Positions 13,904-22,437 of a stretch of 51,223 bases of DNA are shown here, one piece after another. The stretch comes from Ferrovibrio sp. (GTDB lineage: Bacteria; Pseudomonadota; Alphaproteobacteria; Ferrovibrionales; Ferrovibrionaceae), in NCBI RefSeq assembly GCF_025869515.1, contig NZ_JAOZVR010000088.1:1-51223 (forward strand), given 5' to 3'. The position numbers and the translations under genes are program-made. The notes beneath the pieces are model-generated. The model did no database searches and had not been told where the DNA came from. It saw only the letters and a list, made by a program, of their open reading frames with translations. Numbering within the stretch: the stretch's first letter is position 1; each line of letters starts with the position of its first letter.

Positions 13904-14974
13904 ATGAATACTCCCGTCAATGGCTCGTCGGCCAACGACAACCCCAACCCGCCGCCCCAATATGGGGCGGCGGTGCCAAGGGACGAGCGTATCGCGCGTA
14001 TCCGGCAGCTTCGGAGCGTCTACATTGACTCCGACTGGACCAACCGGATTTACGACACGCTCGACCAGCTGATGGAGCACGCCCTGTCGGGGGCGCCGGA
14101 AGGCATCTCCGAACAGACGCTGCTCGTGACCGGCCCACCAGGCGGCGGTAAATCCCGTCTGCTGAATCGGTACGCTAATCGGCATCTGCCGGTTCGCCTT
14201 CCCGATCGGACGACGCTTCCGGTGCTCAAGGTGAGTATTCCGGCAAAGGCGACGGTCAAGGGGCTGGTCGAGCACTGCCTTCGTGCGCTGGGCGCAATCG
14301 GTGGCAGGGGCACTTCGGGCAATCAGTCGGCGCTGGAATCCCGCATGCTGTATTTCATGCGGGAGCGCGGGGTGAAGCTCATCATCTTCGATGAACTTCA
14401 GCATCTGGCGCACAATTCCGGGTACCAGTCGGCGATTCCGCCGGACTACTTCAAGGCAATCCTGAACGACAATATCTGTCCCGTCGTTCTGGCAGGCAGT
14501 TCGCCGAATGCCGAGGAGTTGTTCAATTCCTGCCACGAGCTGAAGCGGCGTGCCATCGCGCAGCTGAAGTTGGGACGTCTGGACTGGAACAACCAGGAGC
14601 ACCGCGACGCCTTCCGGGCGATGCTCCAACAGTTCGAGGTGCACATTCCCCTGCACCACAAGTCGTCGCTCAGTGACGTCCGGACAGCGCTTCGCCTGTA
14701 CATGATTTCCGACGGCCTGTTCGGCAAGGCCGTGGATTTCATCATCAACGCCACGCAACGGGCGTTGGTGTCGGGCGCCCAGTATCTGCACTGGGAGGTG
14801 CTGCGGGACACGCTCGAAGGGTTCCGCGAGGACCGTCCGGACTGGTTCAACGTCTTCGATGTCCAGGATGACCAGGCCCTTAGCGGCTTTGTCGCCCAGA
14901 AGGACACGAGCCGGGTGACCCGCCTGCACCGCAAGAAGGCAAAGATTATCCTTCCTGACCAGGAGGCGGCGTGA
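13904..14974 (+). CDS. tnsC: TnsC-like AAA+ transposition regulator
   Basis: The product has 356 residues. Walker A is GPPGGGKS (Lys83), Walker B LIIFDELQ (Asp163-Glu164), sensor 1 VVLAGSS. In Tn7-like elements this ATPase assembles on target DNA chosen by TniQ/TnsD and activates TnsA and TnsB. A Pro/Asn-rich N-terminal tail and a C-terminal basic end (RLHRKKAKIILPD) flank the AAA core. The length is closer to the shorter TnsC/TniB forms than to the Tn7 protein of about 555 residues. Its stop codon overlaps the GTG start of tniQ (GTGA), so the two are co-translated. Confidence 0.93.
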   Translation: MNTPVNGSSANDNPNPPPQYGAAVPRDERIARIRQLRSVYIDSDWTNRIYDTLDQLMEHALSGAPEGISEQTLLVTGPPGGGKSRLLNRYANRHLPVRLPDRTTLPVLKVSIPAKATVKGLVEHCLRALGAIGGRGTSGNQSALESRMLYFMRERGVKLIIFDELQHLAHNSGYQSAIPPDYFKAILNDNICPVVLAGSSPNAEELFNSCHELKRRAIAQLKLGRLDWNNQEHRDAFRAMLQQFEVHIPLHHKSSLSDVRTALRLYMISDGLFGKAVDFIINATQRALVSGAQYLHWEVLRDTLEGFREDRPDWFNVFDVQDDQALSGFVAQKDTSRVTRLHRKKAKIILPDQEAA

Positions 14975-16893
14975 GTATGGGCCGCGCCATGACAGACAAT
15001 ACTGAACTGGCGCGGCTGCCTTTTCCGGCGACGCCGGTCGCGGGCGAGAGCCTTCTGGGCTTTCTCCTGCGACTGGCGGAGCGGAACAAAGTCAACGACC
15101 CCATCGCTTTCCTGGCTTACTGCAGTGGCCAGCACACGACGGTCTCAGCGCTTGCCCTGTCTGCCAGTGACATGTCGCGGCTGAACACACGATGCGGCAT
15201 CCCGGCGGGAAGCCTGGAAGCCATGGCCTACCGGCCAATCGAGAACGGCCTCATCGACTTCTTTGGCACTAGTCTGCGCTGCGAAGACCTGGCTCTTCAG
15301 AATCGACGCTTTTGTCCCGCCTGCCTTAAGGAAGGCGCGCATCATCGAGCCGTCTGGGACCTGACGATTACCACTGTCTGCATCCGGCATGGTTTGTACC
15401 TGCAGGACGCCTGCCGGTATTGCGCGCGCCCCGCTGACTGGACCTTCGGCAGCGTCGGCTTCTGCCCCTGCGGGAAGTCATATTCAACTTCCGCATCCAT
15501 TCCAGTGCCCGACCAGGAGCTGCGCGCCCTGAAGTATGTGCTCGGGCGCATCGAGGGGACGGTCAGGAATAGTAGTTCGAAAGTTTTGGATAAACTCGCA
15601 CCAGTGCATGCCATCGAGCTGATGCTCGGTCTTGGCACCGTTGCTGCAGGTCGGACCCAACGTCGCCGCCGCATCGCAAGCCTGCGCGATGGCGAAATCG
15701 GCCAAACACTGAATGGCGGGTTCAATATCTGCCTGGGCTGGCCAGACAGGTTATTCGAATGTCTTGGCCGTCTACAGGATGGTCGCCATCAAAACGGGCG
15801 CCGGTACGGGCTGGAGCTTACCTTCGGCCCGGTGGCTTTCTGGATGAAACACGCGGACACCTCCGATGAAGTCCGTGCTGTGCTCACCGATGCGATGAGC
15901 CGTCATCCCGACCTCAAATACGCCGCGTCGTTGCGCTCAGCGCGGGTTGTATCAAATGACGACGGCAGCCTGCTGACACTTGATGAGGCTCAGCAGGCGC
16001 TGCGCCGCGCGCATGGAAAGGTCCGTGACGTCCTGATGCGCCATGGCCATGTCATCCGCGATGACCAGAAGGGTGGCGGCGCACCCATCCTGGTCAATGC
16101 ACGTGCGGTGTGGCGGCTGCAGATGGATCTCTTTGACTTCGCCGATGAGAAAACGTTGCGTACAATGCTGAAATGCTCGCGCGTCGGGCTGAAGGTCTTC
16201 TTGAAAGCGGGCTGGTTAGAACCGGCTAGTGGAGCGGCGGCTGAACTTGCTGGGCGACCCGTCTGGAGCAAGAAGGCCGTGTGCGCGACGCTGGCTCAGA
16301 TGAAGGCGGAAACGGTTGGAAACCGTAGACCGCGTAAGGCGGTTCCGATGTCGAAAGCACTGAGTGACAGCCGCTTTGCCGTAGTGGACTGGAGTCCATT
16401 TGCAATGAAGCGGGAATTCCAGCACTGCAGCTGGGATGGCGCGGGTGAAGGTCTTGCAGCGCTGCTGCTGGACGAGCGGGTATTTCGGCGGGCGCGTGCG
16501 GCTGGGCCATCCACCATCCCCGAGGCCGCAGTGAAGCTCGGGGTGAAGGAGCAGGTCGGCTATCACTTGGTGAACAGGGAGATTCTTGGATGCGGCAGGG
16601 TTCCTGGACAGAATGGGCGCCGGGTTGGCGATGCCGATATCGTGGCCTTCCATGCGGCCTACGTCATTCCGCGGCAACTCGGGCTGGACGAGGGGCGTTA
16701 TCGGGGCTGGACGTCAGAGCAGTTGGTGGCGGAGGGTCTCGTGCCGGTATCGGGGCCGGGCGTGGACGGCGGGCGGCAGTTCGTGTTCCGGCGCCAGGAT
16801 GTGGAGCGCAGTTCCCTGTTTTCTGCTAATTTCGGCGGGGCCGGTGAGCAGGGTACGGTTGGCTCGCGGCGCATTCCCTCCCGATTGGCATGA
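14971..16893 (+). CDS. tniQ: TniQ/TnsD-family target-site selector, long form
   Basis: About 640 residues from GTG 14971 (GTGA overlap with tnsC); ATG 14977 or 14989 are alternatives. The N-terminal TniQ domain (PFPATPVAGESLLGFLLRLAERN) is followed by a zinc-binding set: FCPAC (Cys115, Cys118), VCIRHG, CRYC and CPCG. The C-terminal half carries helix-turn-helix-like pieces (RTMLKCSRVGLKVFLKAGWL; TIPEAAVKLGVKEQVGYHLV). This is the layout of TnsD proteins that bind a fixed chromosomal site and recruit TnsC. It overlaps orf5 by 4 nt (ATGA). The target of this protein is not known; the adjacent cytochrome b561 3' end is one candidate. Confidence 0.88.
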   Translation: MSMGRAMTDNTELARLPFPATPVAGESLLGFLLRLAERNKVNDPIAFLAYCSGQHTTVSALALSASDMSRLNTRCGIPAGSLEAMAYRPIENGLIDFFGTSLRCEDLALQNRRFCPACLKEGAHHRAVWDLTITTVCIRHGLYLQDACRYCARPADWTFGSVGFCPCGKSYSTSASIPVPDQELRALKYVLGRIEGTVRNSSSKVLDKLAPVHAIELMLGLGTVAAGRTQRRRRIASLRDGEIGQTLNGGFNICLGWPDRLFECLGRLQDGRHQNGRRYGLELTFGPVAFWMKHADTSDEVRAVLTDAMSRHPDLKYAASLRSARVVSNDDGSLLTLDEAQQALRRAHGKVRDVLMRHGHVIRDDQKGGGAPILVNARAVWRLQMDLFDFADEKTLRTMLKCSRVGLKVFLKAGWLEPASGAAAELAGRPVWSKKAVCATLAQMKAETVGNRRPRKAVPMSKALSDSRFAVVDWSPFAMKREFQHCSWDGAGEGLAALLLDERVFRRARAAGPSTIPEAAVKLGVKEQVGYHLVNREILGCGRVPGQNGRRVGDADIVAFHAAYVIPRQLGLDEGRYRGWTSEQLVAEGLVPVSGPGVDGGRQFVFRRQDVERSSLFSANFGGAGEQGTVGSRRIPSRLA

Positions 16894-18320
16894 TGGACGA
16901 TATGGCGCTTCCCGAGCACGACCAAAAGAATGTCGATGCCTTCTTCGACGCCGTGAAGGCGCTGGAGCCTGCCTTTAAGTACGACTCTTTCTCCTATATT
17001 GCTGTGAAGCACGAGGGTGCGTTCATTCTGCTGCAGGCAGCGTTGCAGCGTCATGTGGCGAAGCCTTCGCTGCCCTACACCCTGTTCTCGACCGAGCATG
17101 TCCGTGCCGGAAACTGTCTCCTCAAAGACATCGGCCTATCACCGCGACAATTCGTCGAGGCGCTGTTCGCCGGGTCGGTCAAGGTTCACGGTACCGAACT
17201 GAAATTTCCTGGCGACTATTCGAACGCGCGCTTGACTTACTTTTCGCCTTTCTGGACGCCTGCGCTCCAGGCTCAGAGTCGGGTGAATACTTTGCAGATC
17301 TCCGGCGCGCAGCAGGCGACATTTATCCGGCAGCCCATGCTGGATTGGGAGTTGCGGGCCGCTGTGACGCCCTATGACAACATCCAGGAGCTGATGAACG
17401 AATTCCAGCTCGGCACACTCCAGGCCAATGGTGTCGTCCATGTTCTTGTCATCGCGCACACCGCCGCACTGATTAATGGCGCATCGCAGGTGATTGATGA
17501 AGATGCCGATATCGGCATCCGGCTCGCTCATGGCCTCAAAAAGAAAGATGCGGCCATCGGCGTCAGGATACTGAAGCCGGGAAGCCCGATTGAGAGGATG
17601 CAGATTGCGGGCAAGGACCTGAAGTGGACGAGAGCGCCCGACTTCACTCTGGGCACTGCGCACATTCATGTTCCAAAGGCGTCGATACTGCAGTGCTTCG
17701 CCATCTACGGCGGCGACACCCAGAGCTATTACTGGGTAAGCGACCCCACCACGACACACAATACTCGGCGGACCGCCCTGCATGCCTATGACCCGCAGCT
17801 GGATAAGCTCAGGGACATCCTGATTCGTGATAGCTTTCGCGGCTCAGATGCGCGTGACTTCGAGGTCGGAATCTCCTGGCTGGTCTGGCTGCTTGGCTTC
17901 AGTGCTGCGCACCTGAGTGCAACGAAGACCAGCGATGCGCCTGATATCATCGTCACCAGTCCGAACGGCAATATTGCCGTGGTGGAATGCACGACCGGTC
18001 TGCTGAAAGCCGAAAACAAGCTCGCCAACCTTTACGATCGGGTGCAAGCGATGCGACGGTCTTTCGAAACGTCCGGCCACAGCAATATTCGCATCCTGCC
18101 GGTTATTGTAACCGCAAAGAGCAAGAACGATGTTGCAGCCGACCTGGAGCAGGCTGAGAAGCTCGGCATCCTAGTGTTTACCCGCGAGAACATCGAAAAC
18201 GCGCTGAACCGCTCATTCGTGCCGCAAAACGCAGAGCAGCTCTATGCGGAGTGGGAGCAGGCGGTCAGCATGGCGCTGTCTAAATACAATAACCAAGGCG
18301 GGCTCCCTCCGGGGAGCTGA
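16890..18320 (+). CDS. Fifth operon gene: protein with C-terminal PD-(D/E)xK-like domain
   Basis: The product has 476 residues, with ATG 16890 overlapping the tniQ stop. No family was recognised for residues 1-300. Residues 310-440 read like a restriction-endonuclease fold: EVGISWLVWLLGF, then a PDIIV strand (Asp352), a short NGN turn, VVECTTG (Glu366) and LLKAENKLANLYDRV. The usual E-x-K lysine is replaced by Thr368; Lys373 or Lys378 could substitute, or the domain may bind DNA without cutting. In Tn7 this operon position holds tnsE, to which no resemblance is visible. A targeting or accessory role is inferred only from the coupling to tniQ. Confidence 0.65.
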   Translation: MMDDMALPEHDQKNVDAFFDAVKALEPAFKYDSFSYIAVKHEGAFILLQAALQRHVAKPSLPYTLFSTEHVRAGNCLLKDIGLSPRQFVEALFAGSVKVHGTELKFPGDYSNARLTYFSPFWTPALQAQSRVNTLQISGAQQATFIRQPMLDWELRAAVTPYDNIQELMNEFQLGTLQANGVVHVLVIAHTAALINGASQVIDEDADIGIRLAHGLKKKDAAIGVRILKPGSPIERMQIAGKDLKWTRAPDFTLGTAHIHVPKASILQCFAIYGGDTQSYYWVSDPTTTHNTRRTALHAYDPQLDKLRDILIRDSFRGSDARDFEVGISWLVWLLGFSAAHLSATKTSDAPDIIVTSPNGNIAVVECTTGLLKAENKLANLYDRVQAMRRSFETSGHSNIRILPVIVTAKSKNDVAADLEQAEKLGILVFTRENIENALNRSFVPQNAEQLYAEWEQAVSMALSKYNNQGGLPPGS

Positions 18321-18341
18321 CCGCCAGTTCGGTCTGGTGTG

Positions 18342-19319
18342 TCATGCGAGCCGGGCGTGCTTCGGCGGTCGTTCCTCGTAGGCGCGCTCAATGCAGTCAG
18401 CTATCAGCGACCTGGGCGTCCAGTGGGTGAAGGCGGGCCGAATCCTGTCGATAAAGTAGACGGCCTTGGTTTCTCGATTGGCAAGCGCATGGGTTACGCC
18501 CGCTTCGAAGATTTCGGGGTCGTCTGAGAGGATGCGCAGGCCTGCGGTCAGGAAGAGGCTGAACTGCAGTTCGCTGATGTCGGTGCGTTGCTGCAGGTCT
18601 TTCGGGCCATCCAGCTGAAGCTGTTCGATGTGCCGGTGGAATGGGTCGGCGGGATTGATGCCACGGGAGACATGGGCGAAATATCCAAAACGGCTTAACA
18701 GAAACCAGAGGTCCTGCGGCTTCATGCCCCTGAGGAGCGGTGGCTCGAATTGCTCGATGCCGTTCATGGCGTTGAGCAGATAGGTCTGGCCTTCGAGAAA
18801 CACCGGGTCGACCAGTTGCTGCTGTATAGAGCTGAGGTCGATGTTGTCGCCACAGATGTTTGGCGCCTTGGTATTCCATGTCAGCAATTCCTCGGTGCCG
18901 GGAACATGGCAGACCAGGTGTGTGCGATGTTCGGGGCATATGCGCACGAAACGCATCTCGGCAGCGGTCTTGGTGAAGCCATGCTCGCGCAGGCAGGCAG
19001 GGCAGACCCGCCGCTTCCGGAGCACAATGGCTGGCTCAGCGACCCGGTCGCCGACCTCATAGGCATTTCCGAGAATAAAATGGTGTTCCTGCATCAGTTG
19101 CAGGCGGGCGGCCGGGATGCCAGAAGCGACCGAGATTCGCTCAATAGCGTCGTCGGAATAGGTTTCTTGAGCGAAATGGATGCCGAAAGTACTCGATGCC
19201 CAGCTACTGATGTTGAAGACCCCGTTCCGGGTGCCGAGACGACCTATGAAGCTGTTCAGGCTTTCGTCGTGACCGGGATTTTCGATGCGAAGGGGAAGCG
19301 GTTCTATCGGGTTGGCCAC
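18342..19319 (-). CDS. Second TniQ-family protein, short form
   Basis: The product has 325 residues from GTG 19319 (MANPIEPLPLRIENPGHDES). TniQ hallmarks are an N-terminal ESLNSFIGRL segment and a zinc knuckle, RVCPACLREHG (CxxC) and RICPEHRTHL (CxxH). There is no long DNA-binding C-terminus. Short TniQ proteins accompany a partner that supplies DNA recognition, such as Cascade in type I CRISPR-associated transposons (family knowledge). Here there is no Cas gene. It is convergent with the tnsA-orf5 operon (21 nt apart) and divergent from the HEPN-like gene. A second targeting route is the obvious hypothesis; a decaying paralogue is the alternative. Confidence 0.8.
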   Translation of the reverse strand: MANPIEPLPLRIENPGHDESLNSFIGRLGTRNGVFNISSWASSTFGIHFAQETYSDDAIERISVASGIPAARLQLMQEHHFILGNAYEVGDRVAEPAIVLRKRRVCPACLREHGFTKTAAEMRFVRICPEHRTHLVCHVPGTEELLTWNTKAPNICGDNIDLSSIQQQLVDPVFLEGQTYLLNAMNGIEQFEPPLLRGMKPQDLWFLLSRFGYFAHVSRGINPADPFHRHIEQLQLDGPKDLQQRTDISELQFSLFLTAGLRILSDDPEIFEAGVTHALANRETKAVYFIDRIRPAFTHWTPRSLIADCIERAYEERPPKHARLA

Positions 19320-19505
19320 GGGACTTTTCTTTGAATTCGGGGAGCGTTTCTTTGATTTACCGAAGGATTTTCGGGGAGGGTCGGAACGATATCAAGGATT
19401 TCAGGGTGTGGAAGGGCAAGATTTTGCAACTTTGGCGGCGGAAGTTGGGGCTCGATCCCGTGGCGCGGGCTAGGATTGGAGCTGGCGGAATCGAGGGAGG
19501 GACAG

Positions 19506-20057
19506 ATGGCCGAGGCTCCAAAATTCGAAATAGGCGATGCGTCCCAGGACATCACCTTTGCCGCGGTGGGGGCGGCCCTGAGCCAATGGGAGCATCTCGA
19601 AGCGTGGCTAGCGAACATATTCATCGACGTCTGCGGCTTCATCGGCGAATTCGAACCCAACTCGGCTGTCGGCAGGGCGTACGGCACCGTGGTGGCTTTC
19701 ACCGGTCGCGTTCAGATGATTGAAGCAGCTGCTGAGGTCTTCTTTGCCGAGAAGGGCGAGGACGACGATTCCAAACGGCTTCGAGCAGTGATTGCGAAGG
19801 CAAGGGGTCTTTCAGGCCGCCGGAATGAAATTGCTCACGGCATCGTCCAGCCGTGGGGAAGAGACCGCGGGTTCGCGCTGGTGCCGTCCTGGTATGCGAC
19901 CCGGAAAATGACCTTGATACCCAAGCGCCATGGCTTCAGTGACGCGGTTCCGAGTTATGCCTACAGGTCGGTGGAGATCTATTCCTTCCGGGATGCTTTC
20001 AAGGAATTGGCGGAAGAGGCGGTGCGTATTCGGGTTCACGAACCGTACTTTGCCTGA
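19506..20057 (+). CDS. HEPN-like protein at the island edge
   Basis: The product has 183 residues. ATG 19506 has GGGAGGGACAG directly upstream; a TTG at 19476 is less likely. It is mostly helical. SGRRNEIAHGIV contains R-N-x-x-x-H (Arg106-Asn-Glu-Ile-Ala-His111), the Rx4-6H signature of HEPN ribonucleases and toxins. An earlier ALSQWEHLEAWLANIF helix pairs well with that fold. Many HEPN-fold proteins are not nucleases, so RNase activity is a guess. No nucleotidyltransferase partner lies next to it. It is the last gene before the core chromosome. Confidence 0.5.
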   Translation: MAEAPKFEIGDASQDITFAAVGAALSQWEHLEAWLANIFIDVCGFIGEFEPNSAVGRAYGTVVAFTGRVQMIEAAAEVFFAEKGEDDDSKRLRAVIAKARGLSGRRNEIAHGIVQPWGRDRGFALVPSWYATRKMTLIPKRHGFSDAVPSYAYRSVEIYSFRDAFKELAEEAVRIRVHEPYFA

Positions 20058-20385
20058 GGACGGGCGGATTGTTGTGGTCCAGCCAGCGCTTGGAATTCCA
20101 GCGGATTTGGCCGTCCGAACGCCGTTGGTGGGGCTTGTGATTGTGGCGAGGGCGCCTGTCGTAGCCAGTGGAATATTGCCTACGGTCCCCCTCGCCGCCC
20201 CCATGCTGGGGGGACCGCGAAAGCCGGAGTCACTAATCGTGATTGCTCTGGCGGAGAATGTAGGTAATTGCTGGCATTCGTGTTCGATAATGGTGAGCAC
20301 GAAATCGGCTAAGTTATTGACATGACGTGGGGTGGCAACCGTTTTAAGTGATCACGCACACGGCTCCATGGGCCGCGCCTTTTTT
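20058..20385. other. Junction zone between island and chromosome
   Basis: No gene is present. CGGTCCCCC (20183-20191) and GGGGGACCG (20209-20217) form a 9-bp stem. GTGATTG occurs at 20137-20143 and 20239-20245. CGGC (20361-20364) / GCCG (20372-20375) followed by eight T (20380-20387) is a weak terminator-like element facing the b561 stop codon. The right transposon end must lie here or just inside; TTGACA at 20317-20322 is one candidate terminus (ACA-3'), but no matching left end or target duplication was found. Confidence 0.45.
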
Positions 20386-21090
20386 TTATTTCAGCAGTGA
20401 TATCCCGCCGAAGACGACGGCGAGGCAGGCAGCGAAGATCGCCAGGGCCAGCGCCGGATGGCCGCCCGCAGCATCCGCCGCAGCGGCAGCATGCTTGCGG
20501 CCGGTCACCATCGGGGTAACGAGGTTTTCCTTTTTCACCGTCAGGTAAAATACGGTGGACAGCAGATGCACGGCGATCACCGCCCCCAGAACCCAGATCG
20601 TCCGGCGGTGGAGGGTACCCAGCAGGGCAGCGGTGCTGCTGGGCACTTTGGAATACAGCGGCCCGTCGGTGACGATATCGTCGCTGGTGAACAGGCCGGT
20701 GCCGGCCTGCAGGGCCAGCAGCCCCAGCATGGCCAGCACGGCATAGCCGCCGACCGGGTTATGGCCGATGTATTTCGGGCCCGGGCGGCCGAAGAGCGTG
20801 CCGAGATAGCGCAGGCCGGCCATCGGCCCGGCGACGAAATCTGTGAACCGGGCGTAGCGGTTGCCGGCAAAACCCCAGATCAGGCGGAACAGCACCAGGC
20901 TGAGCACCACCTGGCCCAGGGTCATATGCAGGTCCAGCTTGCCCTGCCAGCCGGTCCAGACCATGGCGATCACCAGGGCGACCAAACCCCAGTGAAACAG
21001 GCGGGTCGGCAGATCCCAGACCCGGATGGGGACGAAGCCGGGCTTGGCCGCAGGCGACCCGGAAGCGGAATGGGGCGTTTCAATGGTCAT
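20386..21090 (-). CDS. Cytochrome b561-type membrane haem protein
   Basis: The product has 234 residues from ATG 21090 (15 extra codons are possible from 21135). The VWDLPTRLFHW opening, LHMTLGQVV, LHRRTIWVLGAVIAVHLLSTVFY and four hydrophobic helices with conserved His fit the Ni-hydrogenase-type/bacterial b561 family, which moves electrons across the inner membrane with two b haems. An extra C-terminal helix (HPALALAIFAACLAVVFGGI) follows an Ala-rich linker. The gene's 3' end faces the island, with only about 330 nt to the last island gene. Confidence 0.85.
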   Translation of the reverse strand: MTIETPHSASGSPAAKPGFVPIRVWDLPTRLFHWGLVALVIAMVWTGWQGKLDLHMTLGQVVLSLVLFRLIWGFAGNRYARFTDFVAGPMAGLRYLGTLFGRPGPKYIGHNPVGGYAVLAMLGLLALQAGTGLFTSDDIVTDGPLYSKVPSSTAALLGTLHRRTIWVLGAVIAVHLLSTVFYLTVKKENLVTPMVTGRKHAAAAADAAGGHPALALAIFAACLAVVFGGISLLK

Positions 21091-21223
21091 CGGCACTCTC
21101 TGGGGGTTGTGCGCCGCAATCGTAAGGATTTGCAAACACTAGGCAAGTTAGAGGTGTTGCGGCGTCTGTGGCGAGGACTTAATCTCACGCGTCGTTCACA
21201 ATGTTGCTAACCGGGACAATCGG

Positions 21224-22273
21224 GTGCGGGGCAGTCGCTTCTTCTTCATTCTTCTCGCCGCTGCGGTCCTGGGTATCCTGGCCGTGATCTTTTTTGGCGC
21301 AGACTCCAACAATCGGGGCATGACACCGACGGCCAATATTCCGCCGCCGCCGGTGCCGGCCGCGCCAGCCACGCCGGCGCCGGACAGTGTCGCCAAGGCA
21401 CCGCCCAGCTTCGATGTGGTGCGCATCAGCCGCAACTGCACCTCGGTTTTCGCCGGCCGCGCCATGGCCGGTTCGGTGGTGATGGTCAAGTCCGGCCAGC
21501 GCGAGCTTGGCCGGGTGACGGCCGATACCCGCGGCGAATGGGTGCTGGTGCCGGACCTGCCGCTGGAACGCGGCAATCAGGAATTCACGCTGGAATCCCA
21601 GATGCAGGGCCAGGAGCCGATCAGGGCCGAGGCCTCGGTGGTTGCCGTGGTGCCGGAATGCCAGCCGGGCGAGGGCGGCGAGCAGGCGATTGCCGTGCTG
21701 ACACCGCTGAAAGGCGCCAGCCGCCTGCTGCAGCGGCCCGACGGTCCGCTCGATCCCGCCCGCAAGGGGCTCGCGCTCGATGCCATTGAATACGACCAGG
21801 CCGGCAACCTGATCCTGTCCGGTCGTGCCCAGCCGGGCTCGACGGTGCAGGTTTATCTGAACAACGAGCCGATCGGCGTCGCCACGGCCGACGACAAGGG
21901 ACGCTGGACGCTCCGGCCCGACAAGGCGGTCGATCCTGGCATCTATTCGCTGCGTGTCGACCAGGTCGAGCAGGCCGGCGGCAAGGTGGCCTCACGCCTG
22001 GAGATGCCTTTTGCCCGCGCGCGGCCGGAGGATGTCAAATTCGACGCCAGCGGCAACAGCATCATCGTGCAGCCCGGCAACAGCCTGTGGCGCATCGCCC
22101 GCCAGGTTTACGGCCTGGGACCGCGCTATACTGAAATCTACCGGGCCAACCAGGCCCAGATCACCGATCCTGACCTGATCTATCCCGGCCAGGTCTTCGC
22201 GGTACCCGGCGCAAAACCTAACGGTCAGTCCGGCGGTCAGCCGGCCGCCAGCCCCGCCGGCAAGTCGAACTGA
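21224..22273 (+). CDS. LysM-domain envelope protein
   Basis: The product has 349 residues, GTG start. One N-terminal membrane helix (FFFILLAAAVLGILAVIFF) is followed by a Pro/Ala linker, Ig-like repeats (residues 65-115 and 190-245: GRAMAGSVVMVKSGQ..., GRAQPGSTVQVYLNN...) and a C-terminal LysM (VQPGNSLWRIARQVYGLGPRYTEIYRAN...DPDLIYPGQVFAVP) that binds peptidoglycan. It is a typical alphaproteobacterial periplasmic peptidoglycan-binding protein of unknown detailed role. It is transcribed divergently from the b561 gene. Confidence 0.85.
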   Translation: MRGSRFFFILLAAAVLGILAVIFFGADSNNRGMTPTANIPPPPVPAAPATPAPDSVAKAPPSFDVVRISRNCTSVFAGRAMAGSVVMVKSGQRELGRVTADTRGEWVLVPDLPLERGNQEFTLESQMQGQEPIRAEASVVAVVPECQPGEGGEQAIAVLTPLKGASRLLQRPDGPLDPARKGLALDAIEYDQAGNLILSGRAQPGSTVQVYLNNEPIGVATADDKGRWTLRPDKAVDPGIYSLRVDQVEQAGGKVASRLEMPFARARPEDVKFDASGNSIIVQPGNSLWRIARQVYGLGPRYTEIYRANQAQITDPDLIYPGQVFAVPGAKPNGQSGGQPAASPAGKSN

Positions 22274-22437
22274 GGTGAAACGGCCGGTCCCGGTATGCCG
22301 GGGCCGGTCCTGATCCCTTACCGCGCCGGCCCGGGCGCGCTACACTCTTGCCATGATCGCCAATTCCAATTGCGCCGAGAGGGGTGCCCGCGAAGCCGGG
22401 CGGCCTGCCGGGCGCATCGAGGACCGTTTTCGTGAGC

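Larger units (their letters stand above)
9684..20345. mobile_element. Tn7-like transposition locus (ends approximate)
   Basis: It is defined by tnsA-tnsB-tnsC-tniQ-orf5 in one overlapping operon, a second TniQ gene and a change in base composition at the right side. The coordinates given span the leader promoter to the junction zone; they are not mapped termini. In Tn7 the tnsA side is next to the right end, which would put that end to the left of 9.7 kb; the defence-like genes at 1-9.4 kb could then be cargo of the same or another element. The element seems intact in all four core genes, so it may be mobile. Confidence 0.65.

Noticed and set aside
16890..18320. TnsE
   Set aside because: Operon position fits, but no TnsE-like sequence pattern is seen and the C-terminal domain is nuclease-like instead.
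20317..20322. TTGACA as the right terminus of the transposon
   Set aside because: Only a candidate. No matching TGTCAA end, no repeat series and no target duplication were found in the window.
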